DNA of 64,000 nucleotides from Dyadobacter jejuensis (GTDB lineage: Bacteria; Bacteroidota; Bacteroidia; Cytophagales; Spirosomataceae): NCBI RefSeq assembly GCF_003149085.1, contig NZ_QGDT01000005.1, forward strand, positions 248,001-312,000, written 5' to 3'. Positions 8,970 to 17,952 of this stretch are shown here, piece by piece. A program made the translations under genes and the position numbers. Below the pieces are notes generated by a model. That model had not been told where the DNA came from, did no database searches, and was given only the letters and a program-made list of their open reading frames with translations. The number at the start of each line of letters is the position of its first letter. The stretch's first letter is position 1.

Positions 8970-10433
8970 ATGGGTATGGACCAAGGAATAAAAGACTATT
9001 ATTGCTACATTGACGGCGCGTGGATCACCTCGGGTACCGGGGGAACCATAGAGGTGGAGGACCCGGCAAGCAATGAAGTGTTTGCTCGTGTAACGGCGCT
9101 TACCGAAACCGAAATTGTGGAGGCCCTCGAGAGCTCCGAAAGGGCGCAACGGAGTTGGCAACTCACCCCAGCGGCTACGCGGGCAGGCTACCTGTTTGCG
9201 ATCGCCGAAAAGTTGAAGCTAAAGAAGGATCATTTTGCCCAGTTGTTGGTTAGAGAGCAGGGCAAGACCCTGGCGGAAGCTTACGGGGAGGTAGACGATA
9301 CCATTCGCTACATCACGTATTCGGCCGAAGCGGGTCGAAGGATTCAAGGAGCCATTTTCCCTTCTGAAAAGGCCAACGAGCAATTGACCATCCATAAGGT
9401 TCCTTATGGGGTAACGGTGGGGCTATGTGCCTTTAACTATCCTTTGGCGTTGATAGGCCGTAAGGTGGGGCCAGCCTTGGTAACGGGCAACACCATGATC
9501 ATTAAGCCCCATGAGCTTACGCCAGTCACGGCCGCCGAATTCTGCAAATTGGTGGAGGAAGTGGGGCTGCCCAAGGGGGTTATCAATATGGTGGCTACCA
9601 AAAGCGCCGCCGCCGCTGCTTTGCTCGTAGAGAGTCCCATTACCAAATTGGTAAGCCTTACCGGTAGTACCAGAGCGGGAAGGGCTATGTACCATGCCGC
9701 GGCCGAAAATATAACCGCTTTGACCTTAGAATTAGGCGGGAAGGCCCCCTTTATTGTCTGTGAGGATGCCCAGATCGATAAGGCCGTCGAGGCCGCCGTG
9801 GTTTCCCGTTTTGCCAACTGTGGGCAGGTCTGTATCTGCAATGAAATGATTATGGTTCATGAAAAAATTGTAGATGAATTTACCGATAAGCTGATCCGAC
9901 GAGTACGGGAGATCAAGGTCGGCAATCCCATGGCCTCCCATATCGACATGGGGCCTTCGGTGAGTAGACAGGGATTGGAAAGAATCCACCGGCTCGTTCA
10001 GGAGAATATTGGCCAAGGTGCCGAACTGGTCCTTGGGGGTAATCGTCCCGAGGGGGCCTACTTCGAGAGAGGGAATTGGTATGAACCTACCGTCCTAACG
10101 CGGGTAAGGCCCGATCAAACCACGGTACAGGAAGAGCTATTTGGCCCTGTATTGCCGGTAATGACCGTATCAGGATTCGAAGAGGCGGTTAGTATTTCGA
10201 ACGCCAGGGCCGAGGGGCTGTCGGCATACCTTTTTACCAACGATTATAAAAGACACCTCCGAGCCATCGACACTTTGCAAGTGGGTACCATATTTATAAA
10301 CCGCGGGATCGTAGGGTATATTCAGGGTTATCATTCAGGCCATAAGACCTCCGGTATAGGAGGCGAGGATGGCGTATTTGGGATTGAAGGTTTCCTGCAG
10401 AAAAAGACCGTTTATCTGGATTACGAAGATTAA
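8970..10433 (+). CDS. NAD(P)-dependent aldehyde dehydrogenase, AldA-like, copy 1
   Basis: ATG 8970 (or 8976) was chosen, since the open frame runs 5' into the crotonase gene and a GGA sits just upstream. The product has 487 residues. Catalytic Cys288 lies in NCGQVC and the general base Glu254 in [10 protein letters not shown]. The C-terminal [16 protein letters not shown] resembles E. coli lactaldehyde/glycolaldehyde dehydrogenase AldA. It is paralogous to the enzyme at 28977. Here it shares an operon with a crotonase and is near CoA-transferases, so the route aldehyde to acid to acyl-CoA is a reasonable inference. The aldehyde itself cannot be named. Confidence 0.88.
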   Translation: MGMDQGIKDYYCYIDGAWITSGTGGTIEVEDPASNEVFARVTALTETEIVEALESSERAQRSWQLTPAATRAGYLFAIAEKLKLKKDHFAQLLVREQGKTLAEAYGEVDDTIRYITYSAEAGRRIQGAIFPSEKANEQLTIHKVPYGVTVGLCAFNYPLALIGRKVGPALVTGNTMIIKPHELTPVTAAEFCKLVEEVGLPKGVINMVATKSAAAAALLVESPITKLVSLTGSTRAGRAMYHAAAENITALTLELGGKAPFIVCEDAQIDKAVEAAVVSRFANCGQVCICNEMIMVHEKIVDEFTDKLIRRVREIKVGNPMASHIDMGPSVSRQGLERIHRLVQENIGQGAELVLGGNRPEGAYFERGNWYEPTVLTRVRPDQTTVQEELFGPVLPVMTVSGFEEAVSISNARAEGLSAYLFTNDYKRHLRAIDTLQVGTIFINRGIVGYIQGYHSGHKTSGIGGEDGVFGIEGFLQKKTVYLDYED

Positions 10434-10519
10434 GCGCATAGGTTTTAGGATTATCCCGGCCTGATGAGAAATCAGAGATTTTAAAGTTTTCAAAATAATT
10501 CGTCACTAATCAGTTAATC

Positions 10520-13039
10520 ATGCGGATTTGTATTTTTATAATATGCTTGCTGGCTACCCAGCTAGCGGCTTGGGCTCAGCCCCAAACCAGCAGTTTCAAG
10601 GAAGGGGACACCCAACAGGTAAGAGACCTTTCGGGCTTTAGGTGGAAAATGAAGATGATGCTTCCCGGGGAAGGAGAAAAAGCAGGCTTGGACAAGCTTC
10701 CACCCGAGGATATAGAAACCTTGGTATGGAACATTGCCCAGGTTCCTGGCGACGTTTATACCGATCTTTGGAAGAATGGGGTTATCGAAGATCCTTATTT
10801 TGGCCGCAACGCCTCCAAAGCCCAGTGGGTCAGTCAGTACGAATGGTGGTATGCTACGCAGTTCAACGTCACGGACGATCTGGCCAATAAGATGACTGAG
10901 CTCAAGTTTGAAGGAGTGGATTACAGCTGTGACATTTGGCTGAATGGACATTATATGGGCAAGCATGAGGGGGCGTTCTCTTCTTTTTCCTATGATGTTA
11001 CAAAATACCTCCGTTCTTCAAAAAAGACCAGGGAGAGCAGTAATATGTTGATGATTCGGCTCAATCCTCCTCCAAAGGTCAATGCCCTAGTGGCAGGCCG
11101 GAAAACACCTTGGTTTGGTGACTACTGGAGAGATGTAATACCCTTTGGTATTACCCGCCCAGTTAAGCTCTTCACTACGGGTGCCAGTAGCATCAAGGAT
11201 GTTTATGCCAAAACGACCCTGCTCAAGGATGGGTCTGCGAAGGTGGATCTTCAGTTAGAAATCGAGAATTTTAGTGGTAAGACCCTAACTTTAAGTGCTT
11301 TAAGCGAGATTACGGGCGAGAACTTCAGTTCAGAAATCATCAAAAGAAGCTCAAAGATCAATCTGAAACCTGGGATTAACAAGGTGGTTCATAGCTATGA
11401 CATACCCAAGCCTAAGCTGTGGTGGCCCTGGGACCTAGGCGAGCAGAACCTGTATAAAGCTAAAATATCGATAGGTCAGAATGGCGTCAATCAGGATTTT
11501 GTGGAGGAGGTCTTCGGCATTAGGGTAGTGAAAATGGAATGGAATCCTGGCTTTACGAGGGAAGAGGTAAGTTTTCCACGCACTACGACCATTAACGGGA
11601 AGTTCCATTTTATCCGTTCGGCTTGTTGGGGAGGGCCACCCGATATTTTTGTAGGGCGTACCTCGGTGGCTGAGTACAAAACATTGATTGATTTGGCCAA
11701 AAAGGCCAATATGAATAATATTAGAATTTTTGGCTGGCATCCTCCAGAAATCCCTGAGTTCTATGAGCTCTGCGATAGAGCCGGACTCACGGTATGGCAA
11801 GATGTGATCCCCTTTGGTACCGGAAATATACCCCAAGATGAGGTTTTCCTCAATAAGGCCATCCAGGAAGGGATAGCGGTCATTAAAGAAAGGCGCAACC
11901 ATCCTTCCCTTATCATGATGGAAGGGGGCGAAGAAATGATGCTAAGGACACGCGATCCCAAATTTACCCGGCGCTTCCTGGAGCAATTTGGCGATAGCCT
12001 CCAGCAATATGTGGATCTACCCTACGTTCCCGACTCACCGCTTACCGATGAGGCTTCTATGGAGGCTGGCTTCAAGCCTAAGGAAGCGGTTCATGCCTTG
12101 GGATACTTTTACAATATGGGAAATTGGTTGTTGGAAGACTGGTACAAATCCTTGGATTATCCTATCGTTCCAGAGTTGGCCATCACGTCGGTGCCGTCCG
12201 TAAAAAGTTTGAAGAAGTTTATTCCTGAAAACGAAATGTGGCCTCCAGGGCTTAGTTGGGGGTACCACTGGGCCGATCTTGATAAGCTTCGCATGCAAAA
12301 CTACGATGCTTTTAATGACGAAAAAACGGGATCACTCGAAGAATTTGTAAATGCCACCCAAGATTCGCAAGGAATCATTTTCCAATTGTCGGTAGAGCAT
12401 TTCAGAAGAAACAAGCCCCGATTGAGCGGCATAGCATTATGCCATTTTATCACCTATTGGCCCGATATGAAATGGGGTATCGTAGACAATTACCAAGAAC
12501 CGAAGCGTTCCTTCGATTATGTTCAAACGGCCTACCAACCTCTATTGGTCAACTTGAACTTCGAAAAACGACGCTGGAAGACCTCAGAATCCTTTAAAGG
12601 AGAAGTATGGGTTGTCAACGATCTGTATAAGGATTTTCCAGGTGCCAAGGTGAAGCTAGAAATAAAGAACGACCGCCAGGAGGTGATTTATTCCGAGACT
12701 AAGCCTGTAGGCGCCATTGAAGGCAATAGCGCTAAAAAAATGTTTAGCTTAGAGGAAAAGGTCCTTGGTAAAGTGGAAAAGCAATTTTACGTTACCCTCA
12801 AGCTGATCGGTGACAAGGACCAAGCGTTGTCGCATAACGATTATCTATTCTTGATAGGAGACCAACAAGAGGCTTCCAAAAAATTCAAACAGATGGGTAA
12901 GGAAATGAAGCAGAAAATTGCCACTTATGGCGCTGGGAATTATTTCGAATATTTTCCTGATGTCAATGGAGAAGGTGAGCAAAAAATGGATAGTGATATG
13001 GACACACCTAGGGCCAGAGGATTTGAAAATAAAAAATAG
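10520..13039 (+). CDS. Glycoside hydrolase family 2 protein, beta-mannosidase/glucosaminidase-like subgroup
   Basis: The 839-residue product starts with a signal peptide ending near AWAQ (residue 20). It shows the GH2 jelly-roll (about 60-220), immunoglobulin-like (225-340) and TIM-barrel domains (345-680), plus a C-terminal beta domain. The nucleophile is likely Glu552 (PELAITSVPS). The acid/base Glu472 sits in HPSLIMMEGGEE. There, the residues usually read as W-C-G-N-N-E in beta-mannosidases are M-E-G-G-E-E, so the Asn before the acid/base is replaced by Glu. This may alter specificity or even activity. It is 86 bases after the aldehyde dehydrogenase and is followed by a terminator. The substrate is not evident. 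Confidence 0.82.
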   Translation: MRICIFIICLLATQLAAWAQPQTSSFKEGDTQQVRDLSGFRWKMKMMLPGEGEKAGLDKLPPEDIETLVWNIAQVPGDVYTDLWKNGVIEDPYFGRNASKAQWVSQYEWWYATQFNVTDDLANKMTELKFEGVDYSCDIWLNGHYMGKHEGAFSSFSYDVTKYLRSSKKTRESSNMLMIRLNPPPKVNALVAGRKTPWFGDYWRDVIPFGITRPVKLFTTGASSIKDVYAKTTLLKDGSAKVDLQLEIENFSGKTLTLSALSEITGENFSSEIIKRSSKINLKPGINKVVHSYDIPKPKLWWPWDLGEQNLYKAKISIGQNGVNQDFVEEVFGIRVVKMEWNPGFTREEVSFPRTTTINGKFHFIRSACWGGPPDIFVGRTSVAEYKTLIDLAKKANMNNIRIFGWHPPEIPEFYELCDRAGLTVWQDVIPFGTGNIPQDEVFLNKAIQEGIAVIKERRNHPSLIMMEGGEEMMLRTRDPKFTRRFLEQFGDSLQQYVDLPYVPDSPLTDEASMEAGFKPKEAVHALGYFYNMGNWLLEDWYKSLDYPIVPELAITSVPSVKSLKKFIPENEMWPPGLSWGYHWADLDKLRMQNYDAFNDEKTGSLEEFVNATQDSQGIIFQLSVEHFRRNKPRLSGIALCHFITYWPDMKWGIVDNYQEPKRSFDYVQTAYQPLLVNLNFEKRRWKTSESFKGEVWVVNDLYKDFPGAKVKLEIKNDRQEVIYSETKPVGAIEGNSAKKMFSLEEKVLGKVEKQFYVTLKLIGDKDQALSHNDYLFLIGDQQEASKKFKQMGKEMKQKIATYGAGNYFEYFPDVNGEGEQKMDSDMDTPRARGFENKK

Positions 13040-13055
13040 TTAATGGCTATTGCAT

Positions 13056-13093
13056 ATTCAAGCCGAGGTGTTCTATCTCGGCTTGAATTTTTT
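13056..13093 (+). terminator. Rho-independent terminator after the GH2 gene
   Basis: ATTCAAGCCGAG (13056-13067) pairs perfectly with CTCGGCTTGAAT (13077-13088) around a 9-base loop, followed by a T-rich tail. It separates the GH2 gene from the FecR gene. Confidence 0.85.
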
Positions 13094-13298
13094 ATGGTAC
13101 CTACAGCTATAGTTCAATTAAATTCTATTTTTATCTTGAGTTTTTAATGGGCTGACAGTAAGGGTTTTGGCGGGCTATATGAGCCGGAGTAGCGGGGTTA
13201 TAGAATAAAATACTTGTTTTATTTAATTATTTCTGGCTCATGGTGAGTACGTTTTTAAGGTTTCGTCATATATAAGTGTCACTTAATTCTATATTGAC

Positions 13299-14408
13299 GT
13301 GGAACCAGATTTTAGCGCCTTTAGCGCTGCGGATTTTCTTACCAACGACCTATTCGTTGGACATATGTTACGACCAACGGCTAAGTCAGAATCGTATTGG
13401 GATGCACAGCGCTCCATAGGCGGCATCAACGAAGCGGAATGGGCCTTGGCGGTACAGTTGTTCGAATTGGTGCAACGTGGCCTCATGGAGTATGCCTCTA
13501 AATATTTGTCCGACGATAAGATAGCATCCTTATTGATTAGAATTCAGGAGGCCAATGGCATAGCGTCTTCCGAGGATACCAAGGCTTTGCCTTGGGGCAA
13601 TAGGGCTTGGCTGGTGGCGGCCTCCTTGGGGCTGTTGATGTTGGTTGGTCTTGGCTACTGGCTTAACAAAGGCTTGCCGTCCGATTATGGCACTCAGGTT
13701 GCTGAGTTGGAGAAGGGGTACACCGAGCTAGTCAATGAGGCCGCTACCGAACGGCACTACCACTTGCCCGACAGTACGCATATTGTGCTATCACCCCATA
13801 GTAAGTTGAGTTACGACGCTACCTTTAACGATAAGTCCCGGAAGGTGATCTTAACGGGGGAAGCCGAATTTGATGTGGCTAAGGATGCGAAAAGGCCTTT
13901 TTATGTTTTTGCCAATAAAGTAGTTACCAAGGTACTTGGAACGAGGTTTTTGGTGCGTGCCGTAGCGCAGGACCAAGAGGTGCGGGTGATGGTACGGTCT
14001 GGGCAGGTGTCGGTATCGGCCAATCAGCCCGTGAAGGGTACTCCCGAAGTAGGAGCCACGAATGGGGTAATATTGACGCCCAATCAACAGGCGGTATTTT
14101 ACAAGCAGCAGGAGAAGTTTAATAAAACGCTAGTAGAAAACCCAGTCCTGTTGGAGGATATAGCAGAACAGAAGAACTATGACTTTACCTACGACGACGT
14201 AAAAGTGGCTTCTGTATTCCAACAGCTAGAAAGTGCCTATGGGATCCTGATCCAATTCGACAGGGAAAGCCTTTCGGCTTGTGGCATTAGCGCCTCTTTA
14301 AACCGAGAATCCTTCGACCAAAAGTTGGATATTATTTGTAAAACCATCAATGCTACCTTCCATAAAATAGATGGCCAGATAATCATCCAAGGCGGATTTT
14401 GTCAATGA
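13299..14408 (+). CDS. FecR-family anti-sigma factor with C-terminal DUF4974
   Basis: The product has 369 residues from a GTG start. The N-terminal cytoplasmic part (1-100) is followed by a single membrane segment at about 103-122 (WLVAASLGLLMLVGLGYWL). The periplasmic FecR domain (about 150-255) contains GEAEFDVAKDAKRPFYVF and VLGTRFLVRA. A DUF4974 domain at about 290-367 (TYDDVKVASVFQQLESAYGI) matches the domain that contacts TonB-dependent receptors. FecR proteins relay receptor occupancy to an ECF sigma factor. None is found next to it: upstream lies a terminator and a glycosidase gene. The adjacent SusC has the N-terminal signalling domain expected as its partner. Confidence 0.9.
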   Translation: MEPDFSAFSAADFLTNDLFVGHMLRPTAKSESYWDAQRSIGGINEAEWALAVQLFELVQRGLMEYASKYLSDDKIASLLIRIQEANGIASSEDTKALPWGNRAWLVAASLGLLMLVGLGYWLNKGLPSDYGTQVAELEKGYTELVNEAATERHYHLPDSTHIVLSPHSKLSYDATFNDKSRKVILTGEAEFDVAKDAKRPFYVFANKVVTKVLGTRFLVRAVAQDQEVRVMVRSGQVSVSANQPVKGTPEVGATNGVILTPNQQAVFYKQQEKFNKTLVENPVLLEDIAEQKNYDFTYDDVKVASVFQQLESAYGILIQFDRESLSACGISASLNRESFDQKLDIICKTINATFHKIDGQIIIQGGFCQ

Positions 14409-14458
14409 TTTTATATAATTCGATGCCGTATGTAAACACAAATGAGTTAGTACCAAAG

Positions 14459-14525
14459 AAACCAATGGTGATTGCAGCACCATTGGTTTAAGAATCCACG
14501 ATGATTTCAACCTCGCCAGGTTGAA
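14459..14525 (+). promoter_or_regulatory. Two perfect hairpins in the fecR-susC gap
   Basis: AAACCAATGGTG (14459-14470) pairs with CACCATTGGTTT (14478-14489) around a 7-base loop. TTCAACCT (14506-14513) pairs with AGGTTGAA (14518-14525) around CGCC. The first has no T-tract directly after it; a run of T follows the second only some 20 bases later. They could end fecR transcripts or form a leader structure controlling susC. Which is correct cannot be told from sequence. Confidence 0.5.
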
Positions 14526-14573
14526 TCTGGATCAAATGTTCACAGTTTTTTTCTTAAACATTAAACCAAAAAT

Positions 14574-17500
14574 ATGGAAAAGGTCTTTTCATACCTAAAA
14601 CTATGGGGCAAAATTTTATGCTTACCATTACTGGTTGCCTTGCTATTGCCATCAACAACCATGGCCGCAGCCAATAATCACCAGGAGTTATTGAATATTC
14701 GTGTATCGTTGGAGATTCGGGATCAAAATGTAAAATCGGTTTTACAAATCATCGAGAAGCAGGCCGATGTCCGATTCTCTTACAGCCCTCAAATAGTCCC
14801 TATTAAGAAAATTGTTTCTGTAAAGGCCAACAACAAACGCTTAGGCGACTTATTGGACGATTTGTTATTGCCCCTTAACGTCAAGTACTTAGTTTCAGGG
14901 AATCAAATTATCCTTCAGAAGGAAATCAAACCAGTACCAGCCAGCCAGCCGAAGGCGGGAACGGCCAATTCGGCCAGTATTCGGGCTGTAAAAGGTATTT
15001 CGGGGACGGTAAAGGACGAGAAAGGCGAGGGGCTCCCCGGCGTGAGTATCGTAGTGAAGGGAACCCAGATTGGTACTATCTCTAACGTAGATGGAAGCTA
15101 CAAGCTGGAAGTGCCTGAGGATAAGCATGTAATTGCCTTCTCCTTCTTGGGGTACTTGCCCTTAGAATTGGATATTCGGACGGCCACCAGTTTCGACGTG
15201 GCCTTGGAGCCCGATACCCAAACACTCGACGATGTGGTGGTGATCGGGTATGGTACCCAAAAGAAATCGGACGTGACGGGTTCTGTCGCTACGGTTTCCG
15301 GAAAGGATGTAGTGAAAACTACCGCTGCCGGAGTTGACCAGGCACTTCAAGGAAGAGTTGCTGGCGTAACGGTAACGGCCAATTCTGGTAGCCCCGGTAG
15401 TGCAGTGACGGTCAAGGTACGTGGGGTCGGTACGGTGGGCAACTCTTCGCCATTATATGTGGTCGACGGCGTGCCTTTGAGTAGCATCCTAAGTCTTAAT
15501 ATGCAGGATGTAGAAAGTATCAATATCCTAAAAGATGCTTCAGCTTCAGCTATTTATGGTTCTCGTGCGGCCAACGGAGTCGTACTGATCACTACCAAGC
15601 AGGGGACATCGGGAAAAACACAAATTAGCTATAGTGGGAGCATCGGCGTTCAAAGTAGCTGGAAGAAGCTCGATGTATTAAATGCGCAGCAATGGGCCAC
15701 TTTGTATAACGAAGCCAGTGTAAACGATGGTTTGCCTATTAATCCAGAGCTTACCGATCCAGCCTCCTTGCCCAGCTACGACTGGACCAAGTTGGCGTAT
15801 CAAAATGGAGTGATCCAGAATCACCAGCTTTCGGTAGCCGGAGGGTCCGATAAAGGGAAGTACTATCTCTCTATCAATAACCTCAAGCAAGATGGTATTA
15901 TCAAAACCACAGGTTATGAGCGCTTAAGCCTTAGGAGCAACAACAGCTATAAGCTAACCGATCGCATAGAGGTGGGGAGCAGCCTGTCGTATTCTCATTC
16001 TACCCGGACGAGCTCTGGGGGAGAGGCTGGTATCGAAATAGATAATCGCCTGGCTTATCAAGGTTATGTGATGGATCCGGTAACGGCCATTTATAAAGCG
16101 GATGGAAGTGAGAATACCAGTCCTTACCGCACCAACTCGATCTCTCCATTGGTACAGATGAATTATAATAAGACCAAGGCTTATGAAAATTATCTATATG
16201 CCAATGGTTTTATAAAGATAGACCTGGCCGAAGGGCTATTTTTAAGGTCTAATTATGCGGTAACTAAGGGCGATAACTTTGGTGACAACTTTTTGCCTGC
16301 CTATTTTGCCTCCGGGTATCAAAGCCGCAAAGTGAATACCTATAGCTCCAATCGGGCCACGACTACGTACAACGTATGGACTAGTACGTTAAATTACGCA
16401 AAAGATTTTAACAGCCATCATCTGGACGCCATGCTAGGGTATGAAACCCAGGCTACCAAGTACAATTTTATAACTGCCTCACGCAACGACATACCAACCA
16501 GTATTACCAATCCTACCTTAGGATCCGGGAATATTGGGTCGGCTAGTAACGGCGGTACACAGTCGGCTTCGCAATTGATCTCCTTTTTTGGACGGGTCAA
16601 TTATAGTTTCGATAACCGGTACTACGTGACGGCCAATTTAAGACGTGATGGTTCTTCGCGGTTTGGGCCTAGCAACAAATGGGGACTTTTCCCGTCCTTT
16701 GCTGCAGGATGGGATATCACCAACGAAAAGTTTTTCCACTCTAACCTGATCAACCTCCTAAAATTGAGAGGGGGATATGGAGAAATTGGTAATCAGAATT
16801 TCGCCGACTACGCCTATTTTCAGACCATCTCCACGGGAAGTAACGTGACTTTTGGTTCGCCCGAAATTTTGAATCCAGGCCTTGCTCCTCAGTCTCAAGG
16901 GAATCCTAATCTGAAGTGGGAAACGGCCAAGTCGACCAATATAGGTGTAGACATCGGTTTGTTTAGAAATCAGCTGAATGTGACGGCCGATTATTTTGTC
17001 AAATATACCTCCGATATGATCTTGCGCCTACCTGTAGTCGACATCGTAGGGTTGGTAACGCCGCCTTACCAAAATGCGGGTAAAATGAAAAATAGCGGTG
17101 TAGAGTTGTCGGCCAATTACCGTAAAGACTTCGGTGGGCTTAAGCTAGATGTCGGTGGGAATATCTCCTTTATTCGCAATAAGGTGATGAACCTAGGGCC
17201 TGCCGGGAACAGTATTCAAGTGAAAGGACTGATCAACTACGCACCGATAGGTATTACCCAAGTAGGAGGGTCTGTAGGATCATTTATTGGGTATCGGGCC
17301 GATGGCTTGTTGCAAACGCAAGCGGAGGTCGATGCCAGCAGTCAGCCGACAGCCAAGCCTGGAGATGTCAAATATGTAGATATCAATAAAGATGGCCAAA
17401 TAGATGGTAGCGACCGGACCATCATTGGCTCCCCGCTACCCAAGGCTACTTATGGTATTAACCTGGGTTTAGAGTTTAAAAACTTCGATTTGAGTGCTCT

Positions 17501-17942
17501 TTTCCAAGGATCTCAAGGCAACCAAATCTACAGCTTGGTCGACTATGCCATGGATGGAAACGTAACCACCAATTCTACGACGGCTATTTTGAACCGTTGG
17601 ACGGGCCCAGGAACATCGAACTCCATCCCCCGGCTTACCCGGATTTATAATGGACAAAACGTAATGCCTTCTTCACGCTTCGTTCACGACGGATCTTACT
17701 TACGCCTCAAAAACCTACAGCTGGGTTATAACTTCAAGCCTGAACTGCTTCAAGCGATCCATATCGAGAAATTACGTCTTTATCTTGGTGCCCAAAATCT
17801 GTTGACCTGGACCAAGTACTTGGGGCTGGATCCTGAAATTGGGAATGACCCTAATGCCAATTCCCCGCTAGATTTGGGTATGGACAGAGGGACCTATCCT
17901 CAGGCTCGGGCGTTTCTTGTTGGTTTAAACGTAACATTCTGA
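14574..17942 (+). CDS. susC: SusC/RagA-type TonB-dependent outer-membrane transporter with STN signalling domain
   Basis: The 1122-residue product has a signal peptide (to about residue 33) and an STN (secretin/TonB short) domain at about 50-115 (RDQNVKSVLQIIEKQADVRFSY). Next come a carboxypeptidase-D-like domain (about 145-215), the DDVVVIGYGTQKKSDVTGSV plug start (about 222) and a long beta-barrel ending in a terminal Phe. SusC proteins import oligosaccharides using TonB energy with SusD as lid. The STN domain indicates trans-envelope signalling through the FecR protein encoded just upstream. The susD gene follows 10 bases later. The transported glycan is probably a red-algal galactan fragment, judging by the neighbours. 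Confidence 0.95.
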   Translation: MEKVFSYLKLWGKILCLPLLVALLLPSTTMAAANNHQELLNIRVSLEIRDQNVKSVLQIIEKQADVRFSYSPQIVPIKKIVSVKANNKRLGDLLDDLLLPLNVKYLVSGNQIILQKEIKPVPASQPKAGTANSASIRAVKGISGTVKDEKGEGLPGVSIVVKGTQIGTISNVDGSYKLEVPEDKHVIAFSFLGYLPLELDIRTATSFDVALEPDTQTLDDVVVIGYGTQKKSDVTGSVATVSGKDVVKTTAAGVDQALQGRVAGVTVTANSGSPGSAVTVKVRGVGTVGNSSPLYVVDGVPLSSILSLNMQDVESINILKDASASAIYGSRAANGVVLITTKQGTSGKTQISYSGSIGVQSSWKKLDVLNAQQWATLYNEASVNDGLPINPELTDPASLPSYDWTKLAYQNGVIQNHQLSVAGGSDKGKYYLSINNLKQDGIIKTTGYERLSLRSNNSYKLTDRIEVGSSLSYSHSTRTSSGGEAGIEIDNRLAYQGYVMDPVTAIYKADGSENTSPYRTNSISPLVQMNYNKTKAYENYLYANGFIKIDLAEGLFLRSNYAVTKGDNFGDNFLPAYFASGYQSRKVNTYSSNRATTTYNVWTSTLNYAKDFNSHHLDAMLGYETQATKYNFITASRNDIPTSITNPTLGSGNIGSASNGGTQSASQLISFFGRVNYSFDNRYYVTANLRRDGSSRFGPSNKWGLFPSFAAGWDITNEKFFHSNLINLLKLRGGYGEIGNQNFADYAYFQTISTGSNVTFGSPEILNPGLAPQSQGNPNLKWETAKSTNIGVDIGLFRNQLNVTADYFVKYTSDMILRLPVVDIVGLVTPPYQNAGKMKNSGVELSANYRKDFGGLKLDVGGNISFIRNKVMNLGPAGNSIQVKGLINYAPIGITQVGGSVGSFIGYRADGLLQTQAEVDASSQPTAKPGDVKYVDINKDGQIDGSDRTIIGSPLPKATYGINLGLEFKNFDLSALFQGSQGNQIYSLVDYAMDGNVTTNSTTAILNRWTGPGTSNSIPRLTRIYNGQNVMPSSRFVHDGSYLRLKNLQLGYNFKPELLQAIHIEKLRLYLGAQNLLTWTKYLGLDPEIGNDPNANSPLDLGMDRGTYPQARAFLVGLNVTF

Positions 17943-17952
17943 AATAAAAATT

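Noticed and set aside
11435..11902. 155-residue minus-strand frame inside the GH2 gene
   Set aside because: Antisense shadow of a well-supported GH2 gene.
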